A stretch of DNA of 64,000 nt from CAVSRC01 sp963732845 (GTDB taxonomy: Bacteria; Pseudomonadota; Alphaproteobacteria; Rhizobiales; Kaistiaceae). Positions within the stretch are counted from its first letter, which is position 1, and each line of letters begins with the position of its first letter. Shown piece by piece: positions 47,486-57,482 of the stretch. The stretch is from NCBI GenBank assembly GCA_963732845.1, contig CAVTBE010000024.1, positions 112,683 to 176,682 on the forward strand, read 5' to 3'. The translations under genes were made by a program, and so were the position numbers. Under the pieces are notes generated by a model. It was not told where the DNA came from. It ran no database searches and was given only the letters and a program-made list of their open reading frames with translations.

Positions 47486-48358
47486 ATGAGCACGGCTCTC
47501 ACCAGCGAAAATCGGCTTGGCGCCTATCTCAAGGATCGCCGGGCGAAGCTCGACCCGGCTTCCTTCGGCCTGCCGCTGACGCGCCGGCGCACGCCCGGCC
47601 TCAGGCGCGAGGAGGTGGCCCAGCGCGCCCATGTCAGCGCCACCTGGTACACCTGGCTGGAGCAGGGACGCGGCGGTGCGCCCTCGGCCGACGTGCTCGA
47701 CCGGATCGCCCGCGCCCTGATGCTCACCGACGTCGAGCGCGAGCATCTTTTCCTGCTCGGCCTCGGCCGGCCGCCTGAGGTGCGCTACCGGGCGCCGGAG
47801 GGCGTCTCGCCGCGCCTGCAGCGGGTGCTCGACGCGCTGGAGGTGAGCCCGGCGCTGGTCAAGTCGCCGGCATGGGACGTCCTGGCGTGGAATCGCGCCG
47901 CCGCCGCGGTGCTGACCGACTACGCAACGCTGCCGCCGGAGCAACGCAACATCCTGCGCCTCATCTTCTGCGATCCGCGGGTGCGCGCCGCGCAATCCGA
48001 CTGGGATGCGGTCGCGCGTTTCGTGGTGGGTGTCTTCCGGGCGGATGCGGCCCGCGCCGGGGCGACCGAGGAGATCAAGGCGCTGGTCGAGGATCTGTCG
48101 CGCCAGAGCCCCGAATTCGCGGCGATGTGGCGCGACACCGATGTCAGGTCCTTCGGCGAAGGCACCAAGCGGTTGAACCATCCCGTCGCCGGGCCGATCG
48201 GCCTGGAATTCTCGACCTTCGCCGTCGACGGCCGGTCGGATCTCAGCCTGGTCGTCTACAACCCGGCGACGCCGGCCGATGCGGAGAAGGTGCGGAGGCT
48301 GATCGCGGCGCGCGGCGAAGGCCGGGACGTCACGATCATGGGCCGTGCCTCGGCGTGA
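47486..48358 (+). CDS. XRE-family regulator with MmyB-like ligand domain
   Basis: A 290-residue repressor-type protein. Residues 10-90 form an XRE helix-turn-helix (RRTPGLRREEVAQRAHVSATW and TWLEQGR), and the rest is an MmyB-like domain (SPAWDVLAWNRAAAAV, then FRADAARAG). Such regulators usually control an adjacent divergent SDR gene, as here, in response to small hydrophobic ligands. Confidence 0.9.
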   Translation: MSTALTSENRLGAYLKDRRAKLDPASFGLPLTRRRTPGLRREEVAQRAHVSATWYTWLEQGRGGAPSADVLDRIARALMLTDVEREHLFLLGLGRPPEVRYRAPEGVSPRLQRVLDALEVSPALVKSPAWDVLAWNRAAAAVLTDYATLPPEQRNILRLIFCDPRVRAAQSDWDAVARFVVGVFRADAARAGATEEIKALVEDLSRQSPEFAAMWRDTDVRSFGEGTKRLNHPVAGPIGLEFSTFAVDGRSDLSLVVYNPATPADAEKVRRLIAARGEGRDVTIMGRASA

Positions 48359-48437
48359 ATCTTGGCGGAGCTGACGACCGGTCGAACCTGATGGCCGGGT
48401 CCTGTATTCTGTTCGCGACAAGGCAGGGAGGACCGCC

Positions 48438-48746
48438 GTGGCAAAGGGCTATTGGGTGGCATCGGTCGATGTGCAAGACCCGGAACGGTACAAGCAATAT
48501 CTGAGGGACAACGCCGTCGCTTTCCGCAAGTACGGGGCGAGATTCCTGGTTCGGGGCGGTGACCGGGAAGCGGTCGAAGGAAAGCTCCGCGGGCGGATAG
48601 CAATAATCGAGTTCGCTGACTTTGCGACCGCTTCGGCCTGCTACCATTCGGTGGAGTATTCGGCCGCCAAGCCACACAGGACCGAGTCGGCCCTCTCGGA
48701 CATCGTGATCGTTCAGGGCTACGACGGCCCGCAGCCAACCGATTGA
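48438..48746 (+). CDS. DUF1330 family protein
   Basis: A 102-residue ferredoxin-like dimer-type protein. It starts from GTG with AKGYWVASVDVQDPERYKQY and includes IAIIEFADFATASACYHS, both hallmarks of DUF1330. No reaction is established for the family. GGGAGG precedes the start. Confidence 0.87.
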   Translation: MAKGYWVASVDVQDPERYKQYLRDNAVAFRKYGARFLVRGGDREAVEGKLRGRIAIIEFADFATASACYHSVEYSAAKPHRTESALSDIVIVQGYDGPQPTD

Positions 48747-48900
48747 CGCTCAAGCGCGCCAGGGACGGCGCCCGAAGATCCGGACCGGGTCACGACCCGA
48801 TCATGTCGGGAATCGACATTTCCAGCGGAAACCGTTAAGAACCCTCCGTTAACCGGCCCCGGGCACACTTTGCCGGCACGCCGTACCCAGGTCAGAGCGC

Positions 48901-49011
48901 ATGATCGATCGCGATCACAGGCAGTTGGACGCAGACGCCGCTTGCGGCGCGCCGTCGGCTGCTCCGGCCTCCGGCCTCCTTCTTCTCGGCCTCCTGCTTA
49001 GGCGCCCCTGA
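48901..49011 (+). CDS. Leu-rich leader peptide upstream of leuA
   Basis: A 36-residue frame whose end is GLLLLGLLLRRP: seven leucine codons in eight positions. It lies 112 bases before leuA. This is the mark of a transcription attenuator that senses charged tRNA-Leu. The GC-rich segment after it can form hairpins (GCCCGC/GCGGGC at 49,077-49,097), but I cannot define the terminator with certainty. There is no other gene between 48,747 and leuA. Confidence 0.82.
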   Translation: MIDRDHRQLDADAACGAPSAAPASGLLLLGLLLRRP

Positions 49012-49123
49012 GCGTCGACTGCTCTTCGTCGGGCGGGCTCTCAGGGGGACGTTTCTGAAACATCATCCCGGTTGGCGCCCGCGGCTTTGATGCGGGCAGG
49101 AATATCGAGAAGGACCACAGCTC

Positions 49124-50884
49124 ATGACTTCCCAACAAGCGGTACCGGCCAAGGACCGCGTCGTCATCTTCGACACCACCTTGCGCGACGGCGAACAGTC
49201 GCCCGGCGCCTCGATGACCCTCTCCGAGAAACTGCAGGTCGCCGAAGTCCTCGACGAGATGGGCGTCGACGTGATCGAGGCCGGTTTCCCGATCGCCTCC
49301 AACGGTGATTTCGAGGCGGTCACCGAGATCGCCAAGGTGATCAAGAACGGCGTCGTGTGCGGTCTCGCGCGTGCCGGCTTCAAGGACATCGACCGTGCGG
49401 CCGAGGCCTTGCAGCACGCGGAGCGGCGCCGCATCCACACCTTCATCTCGACCAGTCCGGTCCACATGAAGTTCAAGCTGAACAAGGAGCCGGAGGAGGT
49501 CTACGAGGCGGTGATCGCCTCGGTGACGCGGGCGCGCAACTACACCGACGACGTGGAATGGTCGCCGGAGGACGGCACCCGCACCGAGCACGATTTCCTC
49601 TGCCGCACGGTGGAGGCGGCGATCAAGGCCGGCGCCACCACCATCAACATCCCCGACACGGTCGGCTACACGATTCCGGACGAATATTACGCGCTCATGC
49701 ACATGCTGATGGAGCGCGTGCCCAATTCCGACAAGGCGGTGTTCTCGACCCATTGCCACAACGACCTCGGCCTGGCGGTCGCCAATTCGCTGGCCGGCGT
49801 CAGGGCGGGCGCGCGGCAGATCGAATGCACCGTCAACGGGCTCGGCGAGCGCGCCGGCAATGCGTCGCTGGAGGAGGTGGTGATGGCGCTCAGGGTGCGC
49901 GGCGACGTCATGCCCTACGAGACCGGCATCAAGGCGCCCTATCTCATGCGCGCCTCCAAGCTGGTCTCGGCGGTGACCGCCTTCCCGGTGCAGTACAACA
50001 AGGCGATCGTCGGCAAGAACGCCTTCGCCCATGAGGCCGGCATCCACCAGGACGGCATGCTGAAGAATGCCCAGACCTACGAGATCATGCGGCCCGAGGA
50101 TGTCGGCGTGCGCGCCACCTCGCTGGTCATGGGCAAGCATTCCGGCCGTCATGCCTTCCGCGAGAAGCTGAAGGAGTTGGGCTTCGAGCTCGGCGACAAT
50201 GCGCTGGAAGAGGCCTTCCGCCGCTTCAAGGATCTCGCCGACCGCAAGAAGCACGTCTTCGACGAGGACATCTCGGCGCTGGTCGAGGACGAGATGATCC
50301 AGGCGGGCGAGGCGATCCGTCTGGTGGCGCTGACCGTCATCGCCGGTACCGGCGGGCCGCAGAAGGCGATCGTCACGCTCGACGTCGAAGGCCAGCACGT
50401 CACCAAGGAGGCGCTGGGCGAGGGGCCGGTGGACGCCATGTTCAAGGCGATCCGTGCCATCGCGCCGCACGAGGCGACGCTCCAGCTCTACCAGGTGGGC
50501 GCGGTAACCGAGGATTCGGACGCGCAGGCCGAGGTCTCGGTGCGCCTCGGGGAGGGCGAGAAGGTGGTCACCGGCCGCGGCGCCGACACCGACACCATGG
50601 TCGCTTCGGCCAAGGCCTATGTCTCGGCGGTCAACAAGCTGATGCTCAAGCGCGGACGCATCCACGCCCAGGCGACGGTCCGCCACGGTCTGATCGTCGG
50701 AGCCGACAGAAAACGGCCGCGTCCGGGAAGGGCGCGGCCGTCTTGCATCTGGCAGCGGATTCGCGGGTGGCGGCGTGGCTCGCCGCATCGGCCGTGCCGG
50801 CGGTCGGCGCCTGCGCTCAGTGCTATCGCGCCCATGCGCCTGAACAATTCCTCGGCGTTCTCCCTGTCCATCGGTAGACCGTAG
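49124..50884 (+). CDS. leuA: 2-isopropylmalate synthase; C-terminal end doubtful
   Basis: First committed step of leucine synthesis, condensing acetyl-CoA with 2-oxoisovalerate. The TIM barrel opens FDTTLRDGEQSPGASM, with HCHNDLGLAVANSLAG and GLGERAGNASLEEV as metal and substrate motifs; a C-terminal LeuA regulatory domain follows. Family similarity ends at NKLMLKRGRIHAQ near 50,665, but the frame runs 70 codons further through a terminator-like hairpin and into the convergent gene. The real stop was probably before 50,710 and has been lost to an indel. Confidence 0.94.
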   Translation: MTSQQAVPAKDRVVIFDTTLRDGEQSPGASMTLSEKLQVAEVLDEMGVDVIEAGFPIASNGDFEAVTEIAKVIKNGVVCGLARAGFKDIDRAAEALQHAERRRIHTFISTSPVHMKFKLNKEPEEVYEAVIASVTRARNYTDDVEWSPEDGTRTEHDFLCRTVEAAIKAGATTINIPDTVGYTIPDEYYALMHMLMERVPNSDKAVFSTHCHNDLGLAVANSLAGVRAGARQIECTVNGLGERAGNASLEEVVMALRVRGDVMPYETGIKAPYLMRASKLVSAVTAFPVQYNKAIVGKNAFAHEAGIHQDGMLKNAQTYEIMRPEDVGVRATSLVMGKHSGRHAFREKLKELGFELGDNALEEAFRRFKDLADRKKHVFDEDISALVEDEMIQAGEAIRLVALTVIAGTGGPQKAIVTLDVEGQHVTKEALGEGPVDAMFKAIRAIAPHEATLQLYQVGAVTEDSDAQAEVSVRLGEGEKVVTGRGADTDTMVASAKAYVSAVNKLMLKRGRIHAQATVRHGLIVGADRKRPRPGRARPSCIWQRIRGWRRGSPHRPCRRSAPALSAIAPMRLNNSSAFSLSIGRP

Positions 50885-52630
50885 AAGTAGCCTTGGACCT
50901 CCTCGCAGCCCTCGATTTGCAGGGTGTTCACCTGTTCCGCCGTTTCCACGCCCTCGGCGTTGATATGAATGCCGAGCGCGCGGCCGAGGCCGATGATTGC
51001 GCGGACGATCGCCTGGGCGTCGCTGCTGGTGCTGAGGTCGGCGATGAAGGAGCGGTCGATCTTGATCTTGTCGAAGGGAAAGCGCCGGAGATAGCCGAGG
51101 CTCGAGTAGCCTGTGCCGAAATCGTCCATGGCGACGCGCACGCCGAGGCTCTTGAGGGTGTTCAACACCGCGAGCGTGCGCTCGGTGTCCTTGATAAGCA
51201 CGCCCTCGGTGATCTCCAGCTCGAGCCGGTTGGCTGGCATTCCCGATTGGCTGAGCGCGCTCTCGACGGTGGCGACGAGGTTGCGGTGGATGAACTGCTC
51301 GGCGGTGAGGTTGATCGCAACGCGCAGCGGCGCCCAGCCCACCGTCTGTCGGCAAGCGGTTCGCAGGATCCATTCGGTCAACGGCAGGATCAGGCCGCTG
51401 CTTTCGGCGACCGGGATGAACTCGGCTGGCGGCACGTCGCCCCGGTCGGGGTGGTGCCACCGCAGGAGCGTCTCGACGCCGACGACGCGCTGCGTGGCGA
51501 GATCGACCTGGGGCTGATAGGCGAGGCTGAACTGTTCCTCGCGCAGCGCCTGGCGGAGATCGACCTCCAGCGCTTTGCGCTGGTGTAGTTCAATGTCCAT
51601 CTTCTCTTCGAAGAAGTGGTAGGTGCCACGGCCGCTGGTCTTCGACTTGTAGAGAGCGAGGTCGGCATTCTTGAGCAGTTGGTTGGCGTTGATCTGGGCG
51701 CCCGGCGCAAGCGAGGTCATGCCGACGCTGGCGGCAATCATCGCTTCCTGCCCGTGCAGGTCGAACGGTGCGCTCAAGGCCTCTATGATGCGCGCCGCCA
51801 GTGTCGCCGCCTGCGGCGGTGCTGCCGCTGTCGTTCTGAATGATGGCGAATTCATCGCCCGAGAGCCGCGCAACCGTGTCTTCCTGGCGCACGCAGGCTT
51901 TCATCCGCTCGGCTGCCTGCCGCAGGACGCTGTCGCCGGCGGCATGGCCGAGGGTGTCGTTGACGTCCTTGAAATGGTCGAGGTCGATCGAATGAACGGT
52001 GACGATCTGACCTTTGCGTCGGGCCTGGGAGAGGGACTGCTCGAGGCGGTCAACGAACAGCGGGCGGTTGGGCAGGCCGGTCAGGGCATCGTGGCTGGCA
52101 AGAAAGGACAGGCGGGTCCAGGCGCGCTCCAGCGAACGCAGCGGCAAGACCCGCAACCCCCAATAGATCACCAGGCCAGCGGCGATCGAGAACAGGGCGA
52201 CCAGAAGGGTGCTCTTGTAGAGGGCCTCGAGCGAATAGCTGATTTCCAGTTTTCCGACCGGCGCGCCGTAGTCGTAGAGCGTCTCCTGCCGTGTCACTGT
52301 CGGCCACGGGCTATTCGGCGGAATGGTCGAGCCTTCCGCGATCAGGCTGCCGCTGTTGTCCACGACCCGTTGCTTGTCGCCGCCGAATTGATGGCGCATT
52401 CCGATGATCTCGCCAATACGGATCGTCTCGAACTGCCAGTAGTCCGGATTGCTGTTGATCAGCTGCGTGATCTGCTGGGCCGTCAGGTAGCTTTCTGCCG
52501 AGATGGCACCAGCGACCTGCTGATAGCCGAAGTAGAGATAGCCGGCAGGCACGCCCAGGGAGATGACGAGGGCCGTGACTGCGGCGAGCCATTTGGCAAG
52601 GACGACAACGGGCCGGCTTCCGGCGATCAT
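50617..52630 (-). CDS. Membrane GGDEF-EAL protein (one frameshift near 51,828; 3' end doubtful)
   Basis: A c-di-GMP enzyme candidate. The N-terminus has membrane segments at about 11-35 and 141-163 with a periplasmic domain between. The GGDEF domain follows (SHDALTGLPNRPLF, signature SGDEF at 257-261). A break after AIIQND is mended by removing one base near 51,828, giving RIIEALSAPFDLHGQ, the end of GGDEF. The EAL domain then shows ETLLRWHHP in place of EALLRW, DDFGTGYSSLGYL and IKIDRSF. It lies 17 bases after a periplasmic binding protein gene, a likely sensing partner. The last residues beyond 50,750 are probably out of frame. Confidence 0.87.
50713..50741. terminator. Hairpin terminator between leuA and the GGDEF-EAL gene
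   Basis: Nine perfect pairs (ACGGCCGCG/CGCGGCCGT) around an 11-base loop, with TTTTC on the minus strand and TCTT on the plus strand. It marks where both convergent genes should have ended, although both frames as read pass through it. Confidence 0.75.
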
Positions 52631-52647
52631 GCGATCTCCTGACGCCG

Positions 52648-53499
52648 TCAGTTCGGCGGGGCGGTCGGCAGATAGCCGGCCTCGTTCAGGATTTGCCCGC
52701 CTTCAGCAGATGCGAGGAAGGCAGCAAATGCCTGGGCTGCCGGCGAAGGGTTGGGTCCGACCATGAGGTACAGGCCCTTGGCGTAGGGGTAGGTTCCGTC
52801 GCGGAGCGATTCCGGTGTGCCCGCAAGGCCGTCGATCGTCAGCGGCTTCAGCGCGCGCTTCTCGGACCGCAGTTGCCCGACCGCGATCAGGCCGACGGAG
52901 CCAGGGATATCCTCCAGCGCCTTGGCGTTATCCTGGTCGTTGATCGCAACGAAGAGGTTCTTGCGGTTGATTGCCACTTCGATTGCCGCGTCCATCTCCG
53001 GCGACATGTTGCGCAGCAGCGCGGTGTCGGCTTCCGCCGCCGGGCGCATGACCAGCCGCAGGCGCGACCCGTCCGGCCAGGTGGTGGTGTCGCCCCTGTA
53101 GACGCTGGTCATCTGCTCCAACGTGACGCCGTTGGCGGCCGTATCGAGACGCGTGGCGAAGACGGAGGGGGTGCGGGCGTACTGGCGCTCGACCAGGCCT
53201 GTGGCCGCCTCGTCGGCATTCAGCGGCTGGGCGCTGACGCACAGTTCGATCTTGCCGGCGATCAGCGCCTTGATCCCGCCGCCCGAGCCGAGGCTCGGCA
53301 GGACGACGACATCGATGTCGGGATGCTGGCTTCTAAAGGTGTCGGCGAGCCGCTGTATGCCGCCGAGTGCCGATCCGGTTCCGCCAATACGCAGCGTCTC
53401 CGCCGCCTGTGCCGGCGCAAGACCCGTGGCGAGTGCGACAAGCGCGGCAGCGACTAACCTGCGCGCCGCGGTCGAAGAACTCCTTGGGAAATCGGACAT
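52648..53499 (-). CDS. Periplasmic PstS-like substrate-binding protein
   Basis: A 283-residue secreted protein with a signal peptide ending APAQAAE and the opening LRIGGTGSALGGIQRLADTF, a phosphate-binding-protein-like fold. There is no ABC transporter beside it; the next gene on the same strand encodes a membrane GGDEF-EAL protein with a periplasmic domain. Inference: the binding protein presents a ligand to that sensor. ATG 53499 is chosen over TTG 53511 because AGAGG sits just upstream. Confidence 0.85.
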   Translation of the reverse strand: MSDFPRSSSTAARRLVAAALVALATGLAPAQAAETLRIGGTGSALGGIQRLADTFRSQHPDIDVVVLPSLGSGGGIKALIAGKIELCVSAQPLNADEAATGLVERQYARTPSVFATRLDTAANGVTLEQMTSVYRGDTTTWPDGSRLRLVMRPAAEADTALLRNMSPEMDAAIEVAINRKNLFVAINDQDNAKALEDIPGSVGLIAVGQLRSEKRALKPLTIDGLAGTPESLRDGTYPYAKGLYLMVGPNPSPAAQAFAAFLASAEGGQILNEAGYLPTAPPN

Positions 53500-53743
53500 T
53501 TGCCTCTGCAAACCGGCTGGACCGGGGGATGGCGCGTGGTCTGGGGCGCAACTCGCCGGTTCGAACCCGTCAACCTTACGGGTGAGATGGTGAGCGGGAG
53601 TGAATTAGCCCTGTAAAAACTGCGTATTTCGCGCGGCAGCATGTATGGATGGTTAGCGAACAGCGGCCTTGCGCAGAGACGCCGCAAGCGGTCGCGCCAC
53701 CGGGAGCGGCCGCTTTCATGTGCGAATTGCGTTGGGCTCATCT

Positions 53744-53788
53744 CCTCATGGGTAGAGGCTCGAGCGGAGCGCGCCTCGAACCACGAGG
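53744..53788. repeat. Imperfect 45-bp palindromic intergenic element
   Basis: The arms cctcatgggtagaggc and gcctcgaaccacgagg are near complements around a GC-rich centre. The gap 53,500-53,867 has no other convincing feature. Elements of this shape are dispersed between genes in Rhizobiales. Confidence 0.6.
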
Positions 53789-53867
53789 GCCGCCTGCGGC
53801 GGCTGCTCAGAGCCTGCCCCCGACCTGATTAGGGGATGAGGCTCCCGGGTGTTGCAGAGAACGGCGC

Positions 53868-55240
53868 CTAGCGCGGGCCGATGTCGCTGCCCTCGACGAC
53901 GACGATGGTCGGTCGGGTCGCCGGCGATGCCGAAATCGTTGTCGTTGATCATGAACAGCTTGCCGTCGGCGGTCAGCGACAGGCCCTCGATCTTGCCCGG
54001 ATAGCGCGGCGAGGCGCCCTCCAGCGAGGAGGCGACGATGCGCTCGGTCTTGGCGACCGGGGTCACGCCGACCGCGGCGAGTGTCGTCGCTCTGCTCGAG
54101 GCTCGGGCTGGTCGCCGGATCGTCCCATTTGGAGCCGAGGATGTCGGTGGCGCCGTCGAGCGTGATCTCGAAGATCTTGGCGATCTCGTCGGTGCGCTCG
54201 TCGACCAGATAGTGGTCGTGGCCGAGGGCGGTCATCTCGCTGACGCGGAGCGAGCTCGGCGCCTTGGCGTCGGTGGCGCCGAGCGCCTTGAACGTCTGCC
54301 AGTCGGCAGAGCTGGTAGACGTATTCGGCAACCGCCGTCAGCGTCGTGGCGTCGCCGTCCTTGCCGATGGCGATCTTGTAGAGGCGGGTGTTGATCGCCT
54401 TGCCGTAGGCCTTGGAATCCGGGTTATCGAGCGGGTTCTGCACCATGGCGTAGAGGAAGGCGCCGTCGTCCGACATGGTCAGCGACTCGATGCCGCGATT
54501 GGAATGGCGCTTGGCGAGGATCGCCGGCAGGCTGCCGACAACCGGATAGTCGGCATCGGCGAAGTCCTGCTCGGTGCCGGCCGGCACGAAGCGGCGCACC
54601 ACCACGCCCTCCGGCGAGACCTCGGCGATGCCGGTGGCGTTCTCCTCGCCGATGAAGAAGCGGCCGTCGGCGAGGCGGACGAAGCCCTCGCAGTCGAGCG
54701 AATTGGGGTCCTGCTTCAGCGGCTGGCCGGCGCCGTCGCGCGGCTTGTCGGTCTTGGCGACATTCAGCGGGTTGGTGAGGCCGGTGACCGGGTTGCCCTT
54801 CGGGGTCTTGAGCGGGATGGAGTCGACCACGGTCCAGGTCTTGGCCGCCGGGTCGAGCTTCACGTGATAGATCGAGACGGCGTAATCCGGCGTCGGATAG
54901 AGGCGGCCGCTGCCGGCCTTCTGGCCTTCGACCTCGGGGCAGGCTTCATCGGCCGTGATGCCCATCAGGTCGGCGGCGTCGGCACAGGTGAAGTTCGGGC
55001 CGCGGTCGGAGACGGTGTAGAACATGTCCGGCCCGTCCTTGCGGATCGCGGAAGGCGCCGGAGCCGATGCCGACATCGAGGTGGAGCGGCTTGGCGCCGG
55101 CGACCGGCGACTGGAAGGTGCCGAGATCAAGGCATCTTCTGGCCGGGCGCGGCCGTGTAGACGGTGATCGTCTCGGCATGGAGCGCCACGGGCACGGCAA
55201 GGAAAATGGCGGCCAGCAGGCCGGCGCGTGTCACGGTCAT
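53868..55240 (-). pseudogene. Exported esterase-like (phytase-type) protein, broken by about five frameshifts
   Basis: Pieces in all three frames line up as one protein: a signal peptide (MTVTRAGLLAAIFLAVPVAL), DLGTFQSPVAGAKPLHLDVG, FYTVSDRGPNFTCADAADL, LDCEGFVRLADGRFFIGEEN, GIESLTMSDDGAFLYAMVQN, then YLVDERTDEIAKIFEI, KIEGLSLTADGKLFMIND and a short end at 53,868. This matches the beta-propeller family called esterase-like activity of phytase. Breaks lie near 55,135, 55,050, 54,310, 54,095 and 53,912. Five breaks in 1.4 kb suggest either true decay or a patch of poor sequence. Confidence 0.78.
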
Positions 55241-55397
55241 CGAAACAACCCCCTGTTTCGGCGGAAGGGAAGAAACAGGCGGGCCTTAGGGCGCCCATGT
55301 GACCGGCGGATTACGGCCGCATGACGGGCGCAAGAAGGCTGTGGATGCTCGGCCGCCGGCCCGCTTGCGGGCGGGCCACCGGGCCGCTGCCGGTCGC

Positions 55398-56275
55398 TCA
55401 GCCGGTCTTGTCGGCCAGCGGAAGCGATGGCGGCGAAGGCGGCGGGAATCCTGATCGCCCAGTGCACGACACGCTGGGGGAAGGGGATGGTGATGCCGGC
55501 GGCCTCCAGCGCCTTCTTGCCGCCTTCGGTCAGGTCCCAGCGGGTGTCCCAGAACTTGGCGGTGGTCGACCAGGCGCGCAGTTGCAGCACCACCGAGCTG
55601 TCGCCGAGCGACAGCGGCACCACCATCACCGGCGGGTCGTTGAGCACGTCGGGATGGGCGCTGGCATGTTCGGCCAGCACCTTGCGGCCGGCGGCGATGT
55701 CGTCCTCATAGGCGATGCCGAACTCGATCAGCACCAGCCGCGTGCGGTTGCGCGAGTAGTTGGTGAGCGTCGTGTTCCACAGCCCGGAATTGGGCACGAA
55801 CTTGTAGATGCCGTCCCAGGTCCGCAGGCGCGAATGGAAGAGGTTGATCTCCTCGACGGTGCCGGCGACGTTGCCGCTGTCGATATAGTCGCCGACGCGG
55901 AACGGCCTCAGCCACAGCAGCATGATGCCGGCGGCGATGTTGGCGAGCGTCCCCTGCAGGGCGAGGCCGATGGCCAGGCCGGCGGCGCCGAGCACGGTCA
56001 GCACCGAGGTGGTCTGCACGCCGAGCTGGCCGAGCGCGGCGACGGCGACGAAGATCAGGATGGCGTAGCGTACTGCGGCGGCGGCGACCGGCACCATCGT
56101 CATGTCGGTTTGGTTGGCGCGCGTACAGCAGGCCGCGGGTGCCCGCGTGCCGCCCAGCTGGCGCCGTACCAGCCGACCACCAGAATGATGGCGGCGGTGA
56201 CCAGCCGCGGCAGGAATTCGGTCGCCCAGGGTCACGGCAACGGTGCCCAGCGACGGTCACTTGCGAAAGGTCCAT
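55398..56275 (-). pseudogene. Small-conductance mechanosensitive channel (MscS family), frameshifted at both ends
   Basis: The core is intact: a pore helix (LTVLGAAGLAIGLALQGTLA), then RPFRVGDYIDSGNVAGTVEEI, the beta domain of MscS, and IPFPQRVVH near the end. The start ATG 56275 (after AGGAGAG) reads MDLSQVTVAG, shifts near 56,235 into EFLPRLVTAAIILVVGWYGA (first membrane segment), and shifts again near 56,120 into ANQTDMTMV. The open core frame runs on to 55,237, but a normal-looking end (PLADKTG, stop at 55,398) lies in another frame. Several one-base errors would explain all of this. Confidence 0.8.
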
Positions 56276-56429
56276 CCGGCTCTCCTGTATTCCGTCGGGT
56301 CCCCGCGCCGGCGGGCACGACATTCAACCCTGATACATGGCCTTGGCGGAAGGGACAAAGGGGCACCTTTACAGTACTCGCCATGGCCGCCTACCGGTGG
56401 TAGCAGGAGAAGAGCGGGGACGAACAGCG

Positions 56430-57104
56430 ATGGCAATGGAAGACCTGGTGGCCCAGCTCGGCCGGACGGTGCTGTTCAACGGGCTCGACGAGATGGAGCT
56501 TCGCCGGCTGGCGGGCATCGCCCGCGAGAAGACGCTTGCCACCGGCGAGGTGCTGTTCGACCAGGGCGACGAATCCGACGGGCTCTACGTCGTGGTCTCG
56601 GGCATCGTGCGCATCTACCTGACGGCCGAGGACGGCCGCGAGGCGACGGTCTTCCTGTCCGAGGAGGGCGAGGTGATCGGCGAAATGGCGCTGCTCGACG
56701 GGCTGCCGCGCAGCGCCGGCGCGGCGGCGCTGACCGATGCCAAGCTGATCGTCATCCCGCGCGGGCCGTTCCTGGAGCTGCTCGATTCGACGCCGAAGCT
56801 CGCCCGCCAGATCATCCTGACGCTGTGCGAGCGGCTGCGCTCGACCAATGCCCAGTTCGACCAGGCGATCTTCCACGATCTGCGCCACCGCCTGCTGGTG
56901 CTGCTCCGGCAGATCGCGGTCATCCACGGCCGGGTGGAAGCCGACATGGCGGTGGTCGAACTGGACATCACCCAGGGCGCCATCGCGCAGATGCTCGGCG
57001 CCAGCCGCGAGGCGGTCAACAAGCAGCTCCGCGCCCTGGTCAAGGAGGGCTATCTGGCGATCGACCACCACAAGATCCAGATCTTCAAGCAGCCGCGCAG
57101 CTGA
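56430..57104 (+). CDS. Crp/Fnr-family transcriptional regulator
   Basis: A 224-residue regulator with an N-terminal cyclic-nucleotide-type beta roll (LFDQGDESDGLYVVVSGIVR and GEVIGEMALLDGLPRSA) and a C-terminal winged helix (ITQGAIAQMLGASREAVNKQ, followed by LRALVKEGYL). The N-terminus has no Fnr-type cysteine cluster, so it is not an iron-sulfur oxygen sensor. The ligand is unknown. ATG 56430 follows GAGCGGGG. Confidence 0.92.
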   Translation: MAMEDLVAQLGRTVLFNGLDEMELRRLAGIAREKTLATGEVLFDQGDESDGLYVVVSGIVRIYLTAEDGREATVFLSEEGEVIGEMALLDGLPRSAGAAALTDAKLIVIPRGPFLELLDSTPKLARQIILTLCERLRSTNAQFDQAIFHDLRHRLLVLLRQIAVIHGRVEADMAVVELDITQGAIAQMLGASREAVNKQLRALVKEGYLAIDHHKIQIFKQPRS

Positions 57105-57271
57105 TCGGCGCCCGGTTTGCCGTCGCGGCGCCGGGCGGCCCCGTGAAAAACGCCTTTGCCGATCAGGTGTTTGCGATCGCGGTTCGGGCGCTGCCGGCAA
57201 ACTGGACAGGCCGGGGGGGCTTTGATAGTAGAACGGCCGGCCGCGCGGCCTTGGCGCCGCGGCGGCGCGGC

Positions 57272-57347
<76 letters not shown>

Positions 57348-57482
57348 AACAAATCAATCACTTAGGCAAAGTGGCGGTTGGCCTTTGGCACCGATTTGGC
57401 ACCGCGCCGCCTTCTTTTCCTTTAAGGAAATGAGCCCTGCCTAACTGGGTCTTTTTCAATGGGTATGTTCAGCTTCATATTA

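Noticed and set aside
53641..53832. 63-codon plus-strand frame near the intergenic palindrome
   Set aside because: It runs through the palindromic repeat and has no ribosome site or protein-like pattern.
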